DNA of 64,000 bases, taken from NCBI RefSeq assembly GCF_014645615.1, contig NZ_BMMB01000002.1:310001-374000 (forward strand). Direction: 5' to 3'. Positions 55,460-64,000 of this stretch are shown here, piece by piece. A program made the position numbers and the translations under genes. The stretch comes from Paenibacillus hunanensis. GTDB taxonomy: Bacteria > Bacillota > Bacilli > Paenibacillales > Paenibacillaceae. The stretch's first letter is position 1. Each line of letters starts with the position of its first letter. The notes below the pieces were generated by a model. That model was not told the origin of the DNA. It saw only the letters and a program-made list of their open reading frames with translations, and did not search any database.

Positions 55460-55582
55460 TTATTCATACTCTCTAAGTTTAATTTTCAGATATTTAATCA
55501 AAAGAACCCCAATATATATAGCGAAGCCCAATAGAACTAACATGATCACTAGCAAAATGAACGGTAATACGGATACCAACAT
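55460..55582 (-). CDS. Very small membrane protein, 40 aa
   Basis: A 41-codon frame with an excellent GAGGAGG ribosome site 7-8 bases before its ATG. The product is one membrane helix with a charged end: MLVSVLPFILLVIMLVLLGF, then AIYIGVLLIKYLKIKLREYE. No family is recognised, though short proteins of this type (hydrophobic helix, then LIK..K) are common in Firmicutes. It lies 330 bases upstream of the pbuE riboswitch on the same strand. The intervening sequence holds only a weak palindrome near 55360. Confidence 0.62.
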   Translation of the reverse strand: MLVSVLPFILLVIMLVLLGFAIYIGVLLIKYLKIKLREYE

Positions 55583-56030
55583 TTTATCTTCCTCCTCTAA
55601 TACTAGATTATATGTACCATATCATAGTAAGATTCACAGGTAAAATAAAGACGAAATCTCATTTTATGTAATTTAACCTTTTCTAATGTACAATGCTATA
55701 CACTACAAAAATAAAATTCGTCTAATATTATTATGTAAATATTATTGACGATTAAATCGGAACGTTATATGCTACTTATGAAACCGCAATCAAACAAATA
55801 GCGACCGTACATCGGCGTGTTACCAGCAATGGGCATGAGCCAAGCAACGGACGATACGAATATCCTTTCCGGGTATCCTTGTGTCTCCCTTGTCTTGGCT
55901 CTTTTTGGCGTTTCTGGGCTTGGATGGATACATGTCAGGTATAAATTGCAAAATTGACGGCTGCAGCGTCATTCTTGCTTTTCGCCAGCGCCTTACCGTG
56001 TTATCCTGCAAGCAAGAGGTGATTATCGGA
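55583..56030. other. Intergenic region upstream of the glcT-type gene
   Basis: 448 bases between divergent genes, AT-rich at first, then GC-richer from 55800. The open frame from 55881 joins the antiterminator gene but lacks a ribosome site and adds a non-native N-terminus. No terminator or antiterminator element is recognised. Confidence 0.4.
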
Positions 56031-56897
56031 ATGAGCATAGACAATCGATTGCTGCGTGTAGATCGCGTAGTCGGCAACAATATCGTGATGGCATCGTATG
56101 AGCCAACCGGTGTTGAATATGTGCTGCTCGGCAAAGGACTCGGCTTTGCCGCCAAAAATATGCAGGAGCTGAACACGTCGGATGAACGTATCGAAAAGCG
56201 GTTTCGACTGGAAGACCGGGAACAGCTGATGAACCATCCGACCTTTTTCGAGGATATGGATGCACCGGTGCTGGAGGTTTCGGATCGAATTATCCAGCGA
56301 ATCGAGCAGACATTTCCTGAACGGTTGAACGATAAGATCTATCTGGCTCTGCCAAGCCACATCCAGTTTACCGTTTATCGGATGCGTCATGGGATCGAGA
56401 TCGTGAATCCTTTTTTGCAAGAAACACAGCTTTGTTTTCCACAGGAATATGAGGTGGCGCTGGATGCTCTGCACATGATACGCGAGGCATTTGAGCTGGA
56501 TATCCCGGAGGATGAAGCGGGCTTTCTAACGTATCATATCCACTCTGCGGTCACGCATGTACCTGTCGGACAGCTCGTTAAAATGTCTTCCCTACTCGGA
56601 AAGCTACAGCAAATGATCGAGCAGGAGCACAATATGACCTTCCGCCAGGGCAGTATGAATCAGGTACGCCTGATGATCCATCTGCGCTTTGCACTGGAAC
56701 GGATCGTCCAGGGCTCGCTTGTCGATAATCCGCTGATCCATCATATTCGCGAGCAATATGCTGCGGAGTATGCACTGGCAGTACGGATGAAGGACGTGAT
56801 GGAGCAAGAGCTCAAGCTAAGCGTGCCGGAGGATGAGGTTTGTTTTCTCGCGATGCATTTGTATCGGTTATTCCGTACGTACAATAAGGAAGGCTGA
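56031..56897 (+). CDS. glcT: BglG-family transcription antiterminator (GlcT-type)
   Basis: RNA-binding antiterminator controlled by PTS phosphorylation, 288 aa. Residues 1-56 are the co-antiterminator RNA-binding domain (RVDRVVGNNIVMAS, LLGKGLGFAAK). PRD1 and PRD2 follow, with the phosphorylatable histidines at H110 (LPSHIQF), H169 (LTYHIHSA), H217 (MIHLRF) and H276 (LAMHLYRL). AGAGGTGA is 9 bases before the ATG at 56031. It precedes a GlcNAc-type PTS permease gene on the same strand, as glcT precedes ptsG in Bacillus, so the permease leader is the expected target. I could not find a typical RAT hairpin there. Confidence 0.9.
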   Translation: MSIDNRLLRVDRVVGNNIVMASYEPTGVEYVLLGKGLGFAAKNMQELNTSDERIEKRFRLEDREQLMNHPTFFEDMDAPVLEVSDRIIQRIEQTFPERLNDKIYLALPSHIQFTVYRMRHGIEIVNPFLQETQLCFPQEYEVALDALHMIREAFELDIPEDEAGFLTYHIHSAVTHVPVGQLVKMSSLLGKLQQMIEQEHNMTFRQGSMNQVRLMIHLRFALERIVQGSLVDNPLIHHIREQYAAEYALAVRMKDVMEQELKLSVPEDEVCFLAMHLYRLFRTYNKEG

Positions 56898-56932
56898 TCG
56901 CACGCATTGCGGCTTATAAATACGATTACACG

Positions 56933-57008
56933 GGTGCTTGGTGCTTGGTGCTTGGTGCTTGGTGCTTGGTGCTTGGTGCTTGGTGCTTGGTGCTTGGTGC
57001 TTGGTGCT
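56933..57008 (+). repeat. Tandem heptamer array, nearly 11 copies
   Basis: GGTGCTT is repeated ten times without error, followed by GGTGCT. It starts 36 bases after the antiterminator stop codon and lies between it and its putative target gene. Confidence 0.96.
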
Positions 57009-57067
57009 GACTAATGGTGAGCCACTGCTTCCACCCTTGCAACGAGAATCATGTGAATTGTGCTTGT

Positions 57068-57135
57068 ATTCATCCGCTAATCGTGTTGCTATCCTCATTC
57101 ATCGCATGGGATAGCGACAGAGTTAGCGGATGAAT
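57068..57135 (+). other. Strong hairpin in the PTS gene leader region
   Basis: ATTCATCCGCTAA (57068-57080) pairs perfectly with TTAGCGGATGAAT (57123-57135). Inside, GCTATCC (57088-57094) pairs with GGATAGC (57109-57115). No T run follows at once. It may be a terminator of the antiterminator gene or part of the control of the PTS gene. Confidence 0.65.
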
Positions 57136-57290
57136 GTACAGCTCATTTCGTATATTCTACAATGAAAATATTTTTCATATGGTTCCGTATTTTGTACTAC
57201 GTTATACCGCGTTATCCCATTCCAAAAGAAAACAGTATACGGGTAGCTCAAGATGATGTACTCCCTATTACTGTAAGGAGGTCTATGCCT

Positions 57291-58787
57291 ATGCTTCAAT
57301 TTTTACAAAAGATCGGTCGCTCGCTGATGCTTCCGGTTGCTACACTGCCTGCCGCAGGCATTTTACAGGGATTTGGTCTGATAAATTACGAAAAGGATAT
57401 CCCCCTTGGCTCTACGGTGGGCGGCTTTTTGAACCAGTATATCGCTCCGCTGCTTACCGCTGGTGCTGGTGCAATCTTCGGTAATCTCGCGCTCATTTTC
57501 GCTGTCGGTATTGCCATCGGTATGGCACGCGATGCTGTAGCTGCGCTGTCAGCGGTCATGGGTTATATGATTCTGACTGCGATTCTCGACATTATTCCGG
57601 GCATGATGGGTTATATTCCGGATGATGTGAAGCTGAATATGGGCGTACTCGGCGGTATTCTGGTCGGTCTATGGGCAGCCTATATGTATAATCGCTTCCA
57701 CAATATTAAAATGCCGGATTGGCTCGGCTTTTTCTCCGGTAAACGCTTTGTGCCGATGATTACGGCTGCAACGACTATCGTACTCGCTACCTTGATCGGT
57801 ATGATCTGGAGTCCGATTCAGGATGCGATCTCCGCATTCGGGATGTGGGTTGTCGGTCTGGGCGGTTTTGGTGCCTTTGTATTCGGTGCAGCGAACCGTT
57901 TGCTCGTTCCGATTGGTCTACACCACGTATTGAACTCGATCGCCTGGTTCCAGATCGGCGATTACACCGATGCAGCGGGTAAAGTCGTACACGGTGACCT
58001 GACTCGCTTCTTCGCTGGTGACAAATCGGCAGGGATGTTCATGTCTGGCTTCTTCCCGATTATGATGTTCGCTCTACCAGGTGCAGCACTTGCCTTCATC
58101 CATACGGCACGTCCAGAGAAACGCAAAGCGGTAGCTGCGATCTTTATCAGTGCTGCGATCGCTTCGTTCATGACAGGTATTACGGAGCCACTGGAATTCG
58201 CGTTTATGTTCACGGCACCATTATTGTATGTTGTACATGCCTTGCTGACGGGTCTGTCTGGCTTGATCATGTATATGCTGAACGTCAAGCTCGGCTTTGG
58301 CTTCTCGGCAGGTCTGATTGACTACCTTGTAAATCTGAAGCTTGCCACCAACCCGCTGCTGATGATTCCAGTTGGTCTAGGCTTCGGTGTCGTGTACTAT
58401 GTACTGTTCCGCTTCCTGATCGTGAAGTTCAATTTGAAGACACCGGGTCGCGAGGATGATGATCTGGCAGTAACTGCTGTTCCTGCTACAGGCACGCCAA
58501 CAGCTCAACCGAAGGCTGCTATCTCAGCTTCCGGTGCAACGAGTAGTGACAGCAAAGCCACTCAAGTTCTGAACCATCTTGGTGGCGCACAAAATATCGA
58601 TAGCATCGACGCATGTATTACGCGTCTGCGTCTCGTTGTTAAGGATGACCGTCAGGTCGAGGATGCAGAGCTGCGCAAGCTAGGTGCAGCTGGCATTATG
58701 CGACTCGGTCAGGGTGCCGTACAGGTTATTTTCGGTACACAATCTGAAGCACTCAAGGATGAGATTAAAGATATTATTGATAAGTAA
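57291..58787 (+). CDS. nagP: PTS permease IICB, N-acetylglucosamine type
   Basis: Imports and phosphorylates a hexose, most likely N-acetylglucosamine, at the membrane. 498 aa: EIIC (1-395; ten or so membrane segments) and EIIB (420-498; phosphocysteine in IDACITRLRLVV), with no EIIA, which must be supplied by another PTS protein. NagE-type landmarks are GKRFVPMI, GLHHVLNSIAWFQIGDYTD, HGDLTRFFAGDKSAGMFMSG and GITEPLEFAFMF, which differ from the glucose-specific PtsG. AAGGAGG is 9 bases before ATG 57291; the ATG at 57285 is too close, and the longer frame has no site. The upstream antiterminator probably controls it. Confidence 0.92.
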   Translation: MLQFLQKIGRSLMLPVATLPAAGILQGFGLINYEKDIPLGSTVGGFLNQYIAPLLTAGAGAIFGNLALIFAVGIAIGMARDAVAALSAVMGYMILTAILDIIPGMMGYIPDDVKLNMGVLGGILVGLWAAYMYNRFHNIKMPDWLGFFSGKRFVPMITAATTIVLATLIGMIWSPIQDAISAFGMWVVGLGGFGAFVFGAANRLLVPIGLHHVLNSIAWFQIGDYTDAAGKVVHGDLTRFFAGDKSAGMFMSGFFPIMMFALPGAALAFIHTARPEKRKAVAAIFISAAIASFMTGITEPLEFAFMFTAPLLYVVHALLTGLSGLIMYMLNVKLGFGFSAGLIDYLVNLKLATNPLLMIPVGLGFGVVYYVLFRFLIVKFNLKTPGREDDDLAVTAVPATGTPTAQPKAAISASGATSSDSKATQVLNHLGGAQNIDSIDACITRLRLVVKDDRQVEDAELRKLGAAGIMRLGQGAVQVIFGTQSEALKDEIKDIIDK

Positions 58788-58852
58788 TACATGGATGTAC
58801 CCCTACAGTACCTGAATCGTATACTACTGTAATGAAAACTCAGATTACAACT

Positions 58853-58900
58853 AAAAGCATCGCTCGCAGTGATTCTCTCACTGCTGGCGATGCTTTTTTA
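58853..58900. terminator. Terminator between the PTS gene and rph
   Basis: AAAAGCATCGC and CAGTGA pair with TCACTG and GCGATGCTTTT; T run TTTTTT. Serves both convergent genes. Confidence 0.88.
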
Positions 58901-59029
58901 TACTTTTCCAATCATGAGTTGCGAGATTACCGGTAGCGATTATGCGCTCTCTATCTACTACGCTCCATTGTTAAAACTCGTTTGTTTTTGAAATGCAGTT
59001 CAGGCAGCTACGGATGCGACTGTACTCTT

Positions 59030-61693
59030 TTACAATAGCTCCACGTATCCAGCCCCACCATGCAGGCGAATCCGCTGCCCATCTCGAATACGTGTGGTCG
59101 CCTGATCGACGCCGACAATCGCAGGCAATCCATACTCACGTGCAATGACCGCACCGTGCGTCATCACTCCACCCACCTCGGTAATTAACCCTTTTATCGT
59201 GACGAATACTGGTGTCCAGCCTGGATCGGTAAATGGGGTCACCAGAATATCCCCTTCCTCCAGCGTAGCCTCCTGCATCGAATGTAGCACACGCGCTCTA
59301 CCTTCGACGACTCCAGCCGATACAGGTGTTCCTGGTAATGCTCCTTCTGGCAATGAATCTTGCCTGTACTGTCCACTGATCGTTTCGCCCTCCGAAGTAA
59401 TCACACGTGGTGGCGCCAGACGGCTGTACTGCTCATCATCACGGCGACGCTGCTCGATTAGCTCCAGATCGGCTTGTCTGGTACGCACAAACTCATTCAG
59501 CTCTTCCAGCGTTAATTCGTATACGTCTTCCTTATGCCGGATTACGCCCGTTTGTACCAGGTGTTCTGCTTCCCGCATAATCGCCTGTTTATATATAAAA
59601 TAGCGCCGAATCATGCCATACTTCGGATACTCACGGTATCCGCTCAGTTCACGCAGCATACGCACATAATGCTGAAAGGCACGTAGCTTCTGCTCACCCT
59701 CGGGTAGCTGTACGATTCGCTCACTCAGCTCTGCTTCCTTAGCTGCGGCACGCTGCTCTCCTAAATGAAACCGTTGCTTGCCAGCATCGGACGCATTACT
59801 TTTAATAGAACTCAACAGGAGCGGAATTAGTGCAGCGGGATGCTCACTCCATCGCATCCGCGTCAGATCGATCTCACCTGGACAACGCATCCCATAGCGC
59901 TGCAAATACGCATCCATCGCTTCACGAACAATACTGCCACCCTCCACATCTCGAAGCTGCTCCAGAAATTCATCGTCCTCTGTCCGTTCTAATAGCGCGA
60001 TCACCTTGGGAAAAGGACGAATGGTATCCGCCAGCTCCATTACAGCCAGCCCCATCTCAGAGGTTACATTACCGGGAATGGACTGGGACAACATATCTGC
60101 CGCATGCTCTTCACCAAGCCAATCATATAGCTGACGATTAATCCAATTAAAAGCGTCCATCGCTCCCTTGATCACCACCATACTATCTGGCTCGAATAAA
60201 ATGCTGCGCAGCTCCTGCAAATCCTCATCAATATAATCCATCGCTTCTGTTCCTGACCGATTGGGCAGCTCGTTTTGGAGCTTTTTTAAAGATGTCTCGG
60301 TTCGTTCAACAAGTCGATTAACGATGGAACGATCGATGACTGGCAGCTCCGCCTCCACACTCGCTTCATGAGCAGGAGTCGACACCCCTTTTGCTGGAGA
60401 AGACTTTAATGCTGATTCAGCTTCTTGCCCGCTCAACGGAGTCTGCGCTACAGGCTCATCCAGCAAAGGAATAAAGCCACGATCGATCACCGTTTGTACG
60501 GCATCACTGACGAGTGGATCCGACTGTGCGAAGCCTTCGATCAGCATTTTACGCGTAGCGGTACGCTGTAGCAAAGCGGTAGCATCGACGAATAAACGCC
60601 CTCCTGCTACACGCATCGGTGCTCTTGTCGTTCTTAGAAAAAAGGACAGCCCCAGCGGTCGCATCACATCCGTCATCATCTGCTGATGACCTACCGATAG
60701 ATACACCCGATTCCCCGGCTCCGTCGATTCAGGAATGGGATACAGGGTCGTGATCGGACGGCTTTGCACAATATAAAACTGATTATTCGCCAGGCACCAT
60801 TCGATATCCTGAGGCTGACCAAAATAACCTTCAATCTGCCGTCCAAGCTGCGCCAGCTGTACAATTTGCGAGTCGGTTAATACCTGTTGATGCTGGCGGC
60901 TAGCTTCAATCGTCTGCGTTACCGTTCCTCCCTGCGGCATTGGATATATCGCTGTCGTTTTCACCGCTATGCGGCGCTCTGTCATTCGCCCATCGCGCAC
61001 AGCATAATGGTCTGCCGAAGCAATGCCAGACACTAGCGCTTCCCCCAGTCCCCACCCTGCATCAATAGCTAGCTGATGACGATTGGAGGTGAGCGGATCA
61101 GCAGTAAACAAAATACCGGAAGCTTCTGGGAACACCATTTTCTGCACGATTACACAGAGGGAGAGCTGGCGATGATCGAAGCTATTGCGAATACGGTACA
61201 TGACAGCACGTTCGGTAAATAGCGACGCCCAGCAGGCTCGAATATGCTGCATTAATGAGTGCTGACCGATCACATTCAAATAGCTATCCTGCTGTCCAGC
61301 AAAGGACGCATGGGGCAAATCCTCTGCGGTTGCACTGGAACGGACGGCATACGGCTCATCCGCACCCAGTCGTGTCAGATGCCCTGTGACCTCTTCTGCT
61401 AATTCAGCAGGCAGCTCGGCTTCAAGTATCCATTGCCGTATTTGCAGCGCGAGCTCTCGAATGGATTCATTTTCATCTATAGACGACAATATCGCTAATT
61501 GCTGGAGCCATTCATTATACTGTGCACGATGCTGAACGAATTGCTTGTAAGCATCGGTGGTGATGCAAAATCCATCCGGTACAGCAACACCCTCCATTGC
61601 ATGCAGCTGCCCCAAATGAAATGCCTTTCCACCTACCAGCTCTAGCGAATGCTCCGCAGTTAGCTCCTGCAAATCTAATACATATTTCGTCAT
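59030..61693 (-). CDS. rph: Rifampin phosphotransferase (PEP-synthase-like)
   Basis: Inactivates rifamycins by ATP-dependent phosphorylation at the C21 hydroxyl; cytoplasmic. 887 aa: N-terminal ATP-grasp domain (to about 315; PDGFCITTDAYKQF, YAVRSSATAEDLP), middle rifamycin-binding domain beginning with RVYLSVGHQQMMTDVMRPLG, the diagnostic segment that separates RPH from true PEP synthase, and a C-terminal swivelling domain with catalytic H846 in GGVMTHGAVIARE. Residues 400-430 hold a Ser/Ala/Pro-rich low-complexity insert. The ATG at 61693 follows GGGAG at 8 bases; upstream frame is non-native. No rifamycin-associated palindrome is seen upstream, so drug induction is not evident. Confidence 0.92.
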   Translation of the reverse strand: MTKYVLDLQELTAEHSLELVGGKAFHLGQLHAMEGVAVPDGFCITTDAYKQFVQHRAQYNEWLQQLAILSSIDENESIRELALQIRQWILEAELPAELAEEVTGHLTRLGADEPYAVRSSATAEDLPHASFAGQQDSYLNVIGQHSLMQHIRACWASLFTERAVMYRIRNSFDHRQLSLCVIVQKMVFPEASGILFTADPLTSNRHQLAIDAGWGLGEALVSGIASADHYAVRDGRMTERRIAVKTTAIYPMPQGGTVTQTIEASRQHQQVLTDSQIVQLAQLGRQIEGYFGQPQDIEWCLANNQFYIVQSRPITTLYPIPESTEPGNRVYLSVGHQQMMTDVMRPLGLSFFLRTTRAPMRVAGGRLFVDATALLQRTATRKMLIEGFAQSDPLVSDAVQTVIDRGFIPLLDEPVAQTPLSGQEAESALKSSPAKGVSTPAHEASVEAELPVIDRSIVNRLVERTETSLKKLQNELPNRSGTEAMDYIDEDLQELRSILFEPDSMVVIKGAMDAFNWINRQLYDWLGEEHAADMLSQSIPGNVTSEMGLAVMELADTIRPFPKVIALLERTEDDEFLEQLRDVEGGSIVREAMDAYLQRYGMRCPGEIDLTRMRWSEHPAALIPLLLSSIKSNASDAGKQRFHLGEQRAAAKEAELSERIVQLPEGEQKLRAFQHYVRMLRELSGYREYPKYGMIRRYFIYKQAIMREAEHLVQTGVIRHKEDVYELTLEELNEFVRTRQADLELIEQRRRDDEQYSRLAPPRVITSEGETISGQYRQDSLPEGALPGTPVSAGVVEGRARVLHSMQEATLEEGDILVTPFTDPGWTPVFVTIKGLITEVGGVMTHGAVIAREYGLPAIVGVDQATTRIRDGQRIRLHGGAGYVELL

Positions 61694-61938
61694 CCCCATC
61701 GCTCCCGTCCGCTTGCCGAATTTGGTGTTTGACAAGATTTCGTCCCCATGATATTATTGAATTATAAGATAGCATTACTATATTTAAAAATAAATAATTT
61801 AGTCGCGATCCTATTATAGCATCGCGTATTTTTATATGCAATACATTACCCTCTACCTTTTTTACTCAGAAGTAGAGGGTTTTATTATGTTTATTTGAGC
61901 TATATTTAGTGGTTTCAACGATGTTCTTTTCACCTTAC

Positions 61939-62046
61939 TTCTACTTCTACTTCTACTTCTACTTCTACTTCTACTTCTACTTCTACTTCTACTTCTACTT
62001 CTACTTCTACTTCTACTTCTACTTCTACTTCTACTTCTACTTCTAC
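61939..62046 (+). repeat. Perfect hexanucleotide array (TTCTAC), 18 copies
   Basis: Eighteen uninterrupted copies between the divergent rph and DUF4385 starts, ending 94 bases before the latter. The minus strand reads as an (Arg-Ser)n frame, which is an artefact. The rest of the 61694-62139 gap holds a small hairpin (CGCGAT/ATCGCG near 61805-61827) and probable promoters. Confidence 0.97.
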
Positions 62047-62139
62047 ACCTCATTGTGCCACACAGTCCTTTCCTGTAAACGAATACTTCTCCCTCTAAAC
62101 GGGTAAATGACAGGAAACAGACCAATCGAGGTGACCACA

Positions 62140-62595
62140 ATGCCTGACAAATTCGACTACGATCTCGACTATCCCAATCTCGATCTGCGCGAGCATCCTG
62201 AGCTGTATCGTGTAGGCAAGGGTGAGCAAGGCGTGCTCATGGTAGAGCCGTACAAAGGCGAAATCCTTCCACACTGGCGCTTCAAAACACCCGATATCGC
62301 TAAGGAATCGTCTGAGAAGATCTATGCGATGTTTCTAGAATACAAGGAGCAAAACGACTTTGTCGGTATGGATATGGCACGTAAATTCCTGCAAATGGGC
62401 TATACGCGCGCACGCCGCTATACGAACCACAAGGGCGGACGTAAATACGATGAGGACGGCACTATTTTGCCCTATACTAGCGATCCGATCAAAGCAGAAT
62501 CCGCACGCATTTTCAAAGTGAAATGGGATGAAGCGAAGACGGATGCCGATTATATACGCATGAAAAAAGAGCATCAGCAGCGCTATGGCGGCTGA
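62140..62595 (+). CDS. DUF4385 domain protein
   Basis: 151-aa cytoplasmic protein of a small family of unknown function found in bacteria and phages. Landmarks are FDYDLDYPNLDLREHPELYR at the N-terminus, YRVGKGEQGVLMVEPYK, and MARKFLQMGYTRARRYTNHK. GAGGTGA places the ATG at 62140; the frame opens 11 codons earlier without a site. Downstream the last codons form the 5' arm of the terminator. No functional link with the neighbours is visible. Confidence 0.88.
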   Translation: MPDKFDYDLDYPNLDLREHPELYRVGKGEQGVLMVEPYKGEILPHWRFKTPDIAKESSEKIYAMFLEYKEQNDFVGMDMARKFLQMGYTRARRYTNHKGGRKYDEDGTILPYTSDPIKAESARIFKVKWDEAKTDADYIRMKKEHQQRYGG

Positions 62596-62606
62596 TGCTC
62601 TTTTTT
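62563..62606. terminator. Terminator overlapping the DUF4385 gene end
   Basis: AAAAAAGAGCATCAGC (62563-62578) pairs perfectly with GCTGATGCTCTTTTTT (62591-62606); the stop codon is in the 3' arm. Confidence 0.9.
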
Positions 62607-62734
62607 GCTCGTATTGCTCCTCATGATATACAGTTGATGAGCAGCAGACATTTTATGATCATCGTTGTTTTTGGTTTATACATAGGGAATATAATGATGC
62701 CGATATATGTGTACCTTTTACTATCAAATTACTA

Positions 62735-63499
62735 TCAAACTAGATCATGCAATTCTAAATACTGAACGAATTTCTCAGCAAAAGCATCTCCATATACTTT
62801 CCGCATATAGGAAGTATTAAATATATATTGCGGGTTATTGTCCAGTTTTTTTACATAACGCAGCAGTATTTTCCCATCGTCGCTGGATGGATCTTCATTT
62901 TGCTGTATCCGTATTAATGCCTTTTTTACCCGTAGAGATAGATCGTCTACATAAATATGGTTTTTCAGCTTAGGTGGAACTGCCAGCGACAAATCACAAC
63001 CCTGAAACACTACCCCATCGAGCATACAATTAGCAAAGTTAGCCTGTAGTCCTTGCTTTCCGTTCCCTTCAAATGTAATATCGACCAGCTTCCCAGCAAA
63101 TGTACAATTCACAATACGAGAAGCTTGTAACACCCGATCCTGTAGCTTGCATTTGGTAAATGTACAGTTGACGAATGTCGCATTCTCCATCGTCATCCCT
63201 CTCATATCACAGGAGGTAAATTCGCAATTCACGAACACAGCTTCCTCCTGCCCGATCCCCACTGCACGCAGATCACAGCGAATAAACGTACACGTATCCA
63301 TCATACAATGGGCAAACAACCTCGCATTACTCAAATCGCAGGTATCGAACGTTATCTCTCGCAGCGTACAGCCAAAAAAGATCGGCGCACCGATATTTGA
63401 GTTCGTAATCGTCATATTATGTAAAGATTCGTTTTCGTACCGCACGATATCTAGGAAGGATTCCTGGTTGACGACCCTACCGGATTCAAGCTTACGCAT
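62735..63499 (-). CDS. Pentapeptide-repeat protein
   Basis: 254 aa; residues 30-175 follow the A(D/N)LXX-like five-residue pattern of a right-handed beta helix, here with many Cys and Phe (DTCDLSNARLFAHCMMDTC, FVNCEFTSCDMRGMTMENA). The C-terminal part (DDLSLRVKKALIRIQQNE onward) is helical and not part of the repeat. Some family members mimic DNA and protect gyrase; nothing here shows that. No signal peptide. AAGGAAGGG precedes the ATG. The gene is single, with the stalk-domain gene 72 bases upstream on the same strand. Confidence 0.87.
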   Translation of the reverse strand: MRKLESGRVVNQESFLDIVRYENESLHNMTITNSNIGAPIFFGCTLREITFDTCDLSNARLFAHCMMDTCTFIRCDLRAVGIGQEEAVFVNCEFTSCDMRGMTMENATFVNCTFTKCKLQDRVLQASRIVNCTFAGKLVDITFEGNGKQGLQANFANCMLDGVVFQGCDLSLAVPPKLKNHIYVDDLSLRVKKALIRIQQNEDPSSDDGKILLRYVKKLDNNPQYIFNTSYMRKVYGDAFAEKFVQYLELHDLV

Positions 63500-63571
63500 G
63501 GGTATAATCCCTTCCTTTCTGGATGGCTATGATCGTATAACGCTGTCCGCAGCATATGAACTATAGATGAG

Positions 63572-64000
63572 TTAGCTTTTAGTTACAATAAATATACTGG
63601 CATCTTCACCTGTTTTGACCCATTGTACACTGGCTTTCATCGTCTCAGAAATAAACCGCAAATTCACATTAAACGTGTGCTCGGTCGGATCAATAAACGG
63701 CGGAGCAACCAGAGGAACCATTCGTCCATTAACGATGGCATTGCTGCTATTATTAGTCAGTACGATCGTTGTATTTGCATTGGTAGCTATGACCGATTTG
63801 CTGTTAGCATCCCAGCTTACATTCATATCGAACTTTTGAAAAATAGGTCGAAACGGTACATAGGTGACACCTGCTAAACCTACACCAGCAAAAATATCTA
63901 GCTTTTCTTGATTAAAATACACCGCTGGCTTTTCAACCGACGCGTAGGTAACCGCTGGATGAACGGTGACAATGATTAGAGCCAGCATGATTAATTTCAA
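63572..64000 (-). CDS. Stalk-domain (copper amine oxidase N-terminal-like) protein, possibly 5' partial
   Basis: At least 142 residues of a secreted protein, reading off the window end. The first visible codons (TTG, then KLIMLALIIVTVHPAVTYA) look like a signal peptide, so little may be missing. The rest is the stalk domain frequent in Paenibacillus wall proteins (VTYVPFRPIFQKFDMNVSWD, VNGRMVPLVAPPFID, VNLRFISETMKASVQW). The domain probably serves in surface attachment or display; a catalytic role is not implied. It may share a transcript with the pentapeptide-repeat gene. Confidence 0.78.
   Translation of the reverse strand: MKLIMLALIIVTVHPAVTYASVEKPAVYFNQEKLDIFAGVGLAGVTYVPFRPIFQKFDMNVSWDANSKSVIATNANTTIVLTNNSSNAIVNGRMVPLVAPPFIDPTEHTFNVNLRFISETMKASVQWVKTGEDASIFIVTKS

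Noticed and set aside
61862..62140. Open frame encoding a long Arg-Ser repeat protein
   Set aside because: It is only the reverse reading of the (TTCTAC)18 array, without a ribosome site.

Overview
The window reads as chromosomal DNA of a Gram-positive Firmicute, most likely Paenibacillus or a close relative. The reasons are strong AAAGGAGG-type ribosome binding sites, several TTG and GTG starts, an S-layer (SLH) surface protein, a bacterial nitric oxide synthase, UppP, YitT, CidAB and PbuE homologues, and moderate GC with AT-rich intergenic DNA. The genus is inferred from the gene set; no rRNA or tRNA gene is present. There is no insertion sequence, prophage or CRISPR array. About fifty genes are supported, mostly in units of one to three genes closed by good hairpin terminators.

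Bases 1-12.7 kb: a cut-off gene, homocysteine synthase (metY), Nudix hydrolase, a small HEMGH-motif protein, an SDR reductase, a LOG-family protein, a Cache-domain chemoreceptor, a PucR regulator with a COG2309-type aminopeptidase-like gene, and an amino-acid ABC binding protein plus permease without an ATPase. 13-22 kb: nos-ktrB, dps with a Per/Fur-like box, an AIM24 protein, uppP, a CNNM/CBS transporter and small membrane proteins. 22-28.4 kb: a nitrite assimilation block, with nirB-nirD-cobA divergent from an ANTAR regulator and a TrpD2-like protein. The nirB leader carries a textbook two-hairpin ANTAR antiterminator overlapping a terminator, so the circuit can be read from DNA.

28.6-46 kb: a gene broken by an early amber codon, nucleoside hydrolase, lipid kinase, yitT, alkA, a MarR-controlled heterodimeric ABC exporter with one degenerate ATPase site, an SLH protein, a DUF1992 protein and a nuclease-XPD helicase fusion. 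46-64 kb: an NPP1/NLP cytolysin homologue, LysR-cidAB, a three-domain AbrB regulator, a DUF2087 protein, pbuE under an adenine-type purine riboswitch, a GlcT-type antiterminator with a GlcNAc PTS permease, rifampin phosphotransferase, and DUF4385, pentapeptide-repeat and stalk-domain genes.

The most unusual signal is a family of palindromic intergenic elements: six copies and one decayed fragment, in short (about 131-138 base) and long (about 205-212 base) forms. The long form has an extra module of two small hairpins at one fixed position. The inner stem occurs in two sequence classes that keep pairing, and the copies lie about one per 10 kb, only between genes. Several intergenic gaps also hold tandem arrays of 6-, 7- or 8-base units.
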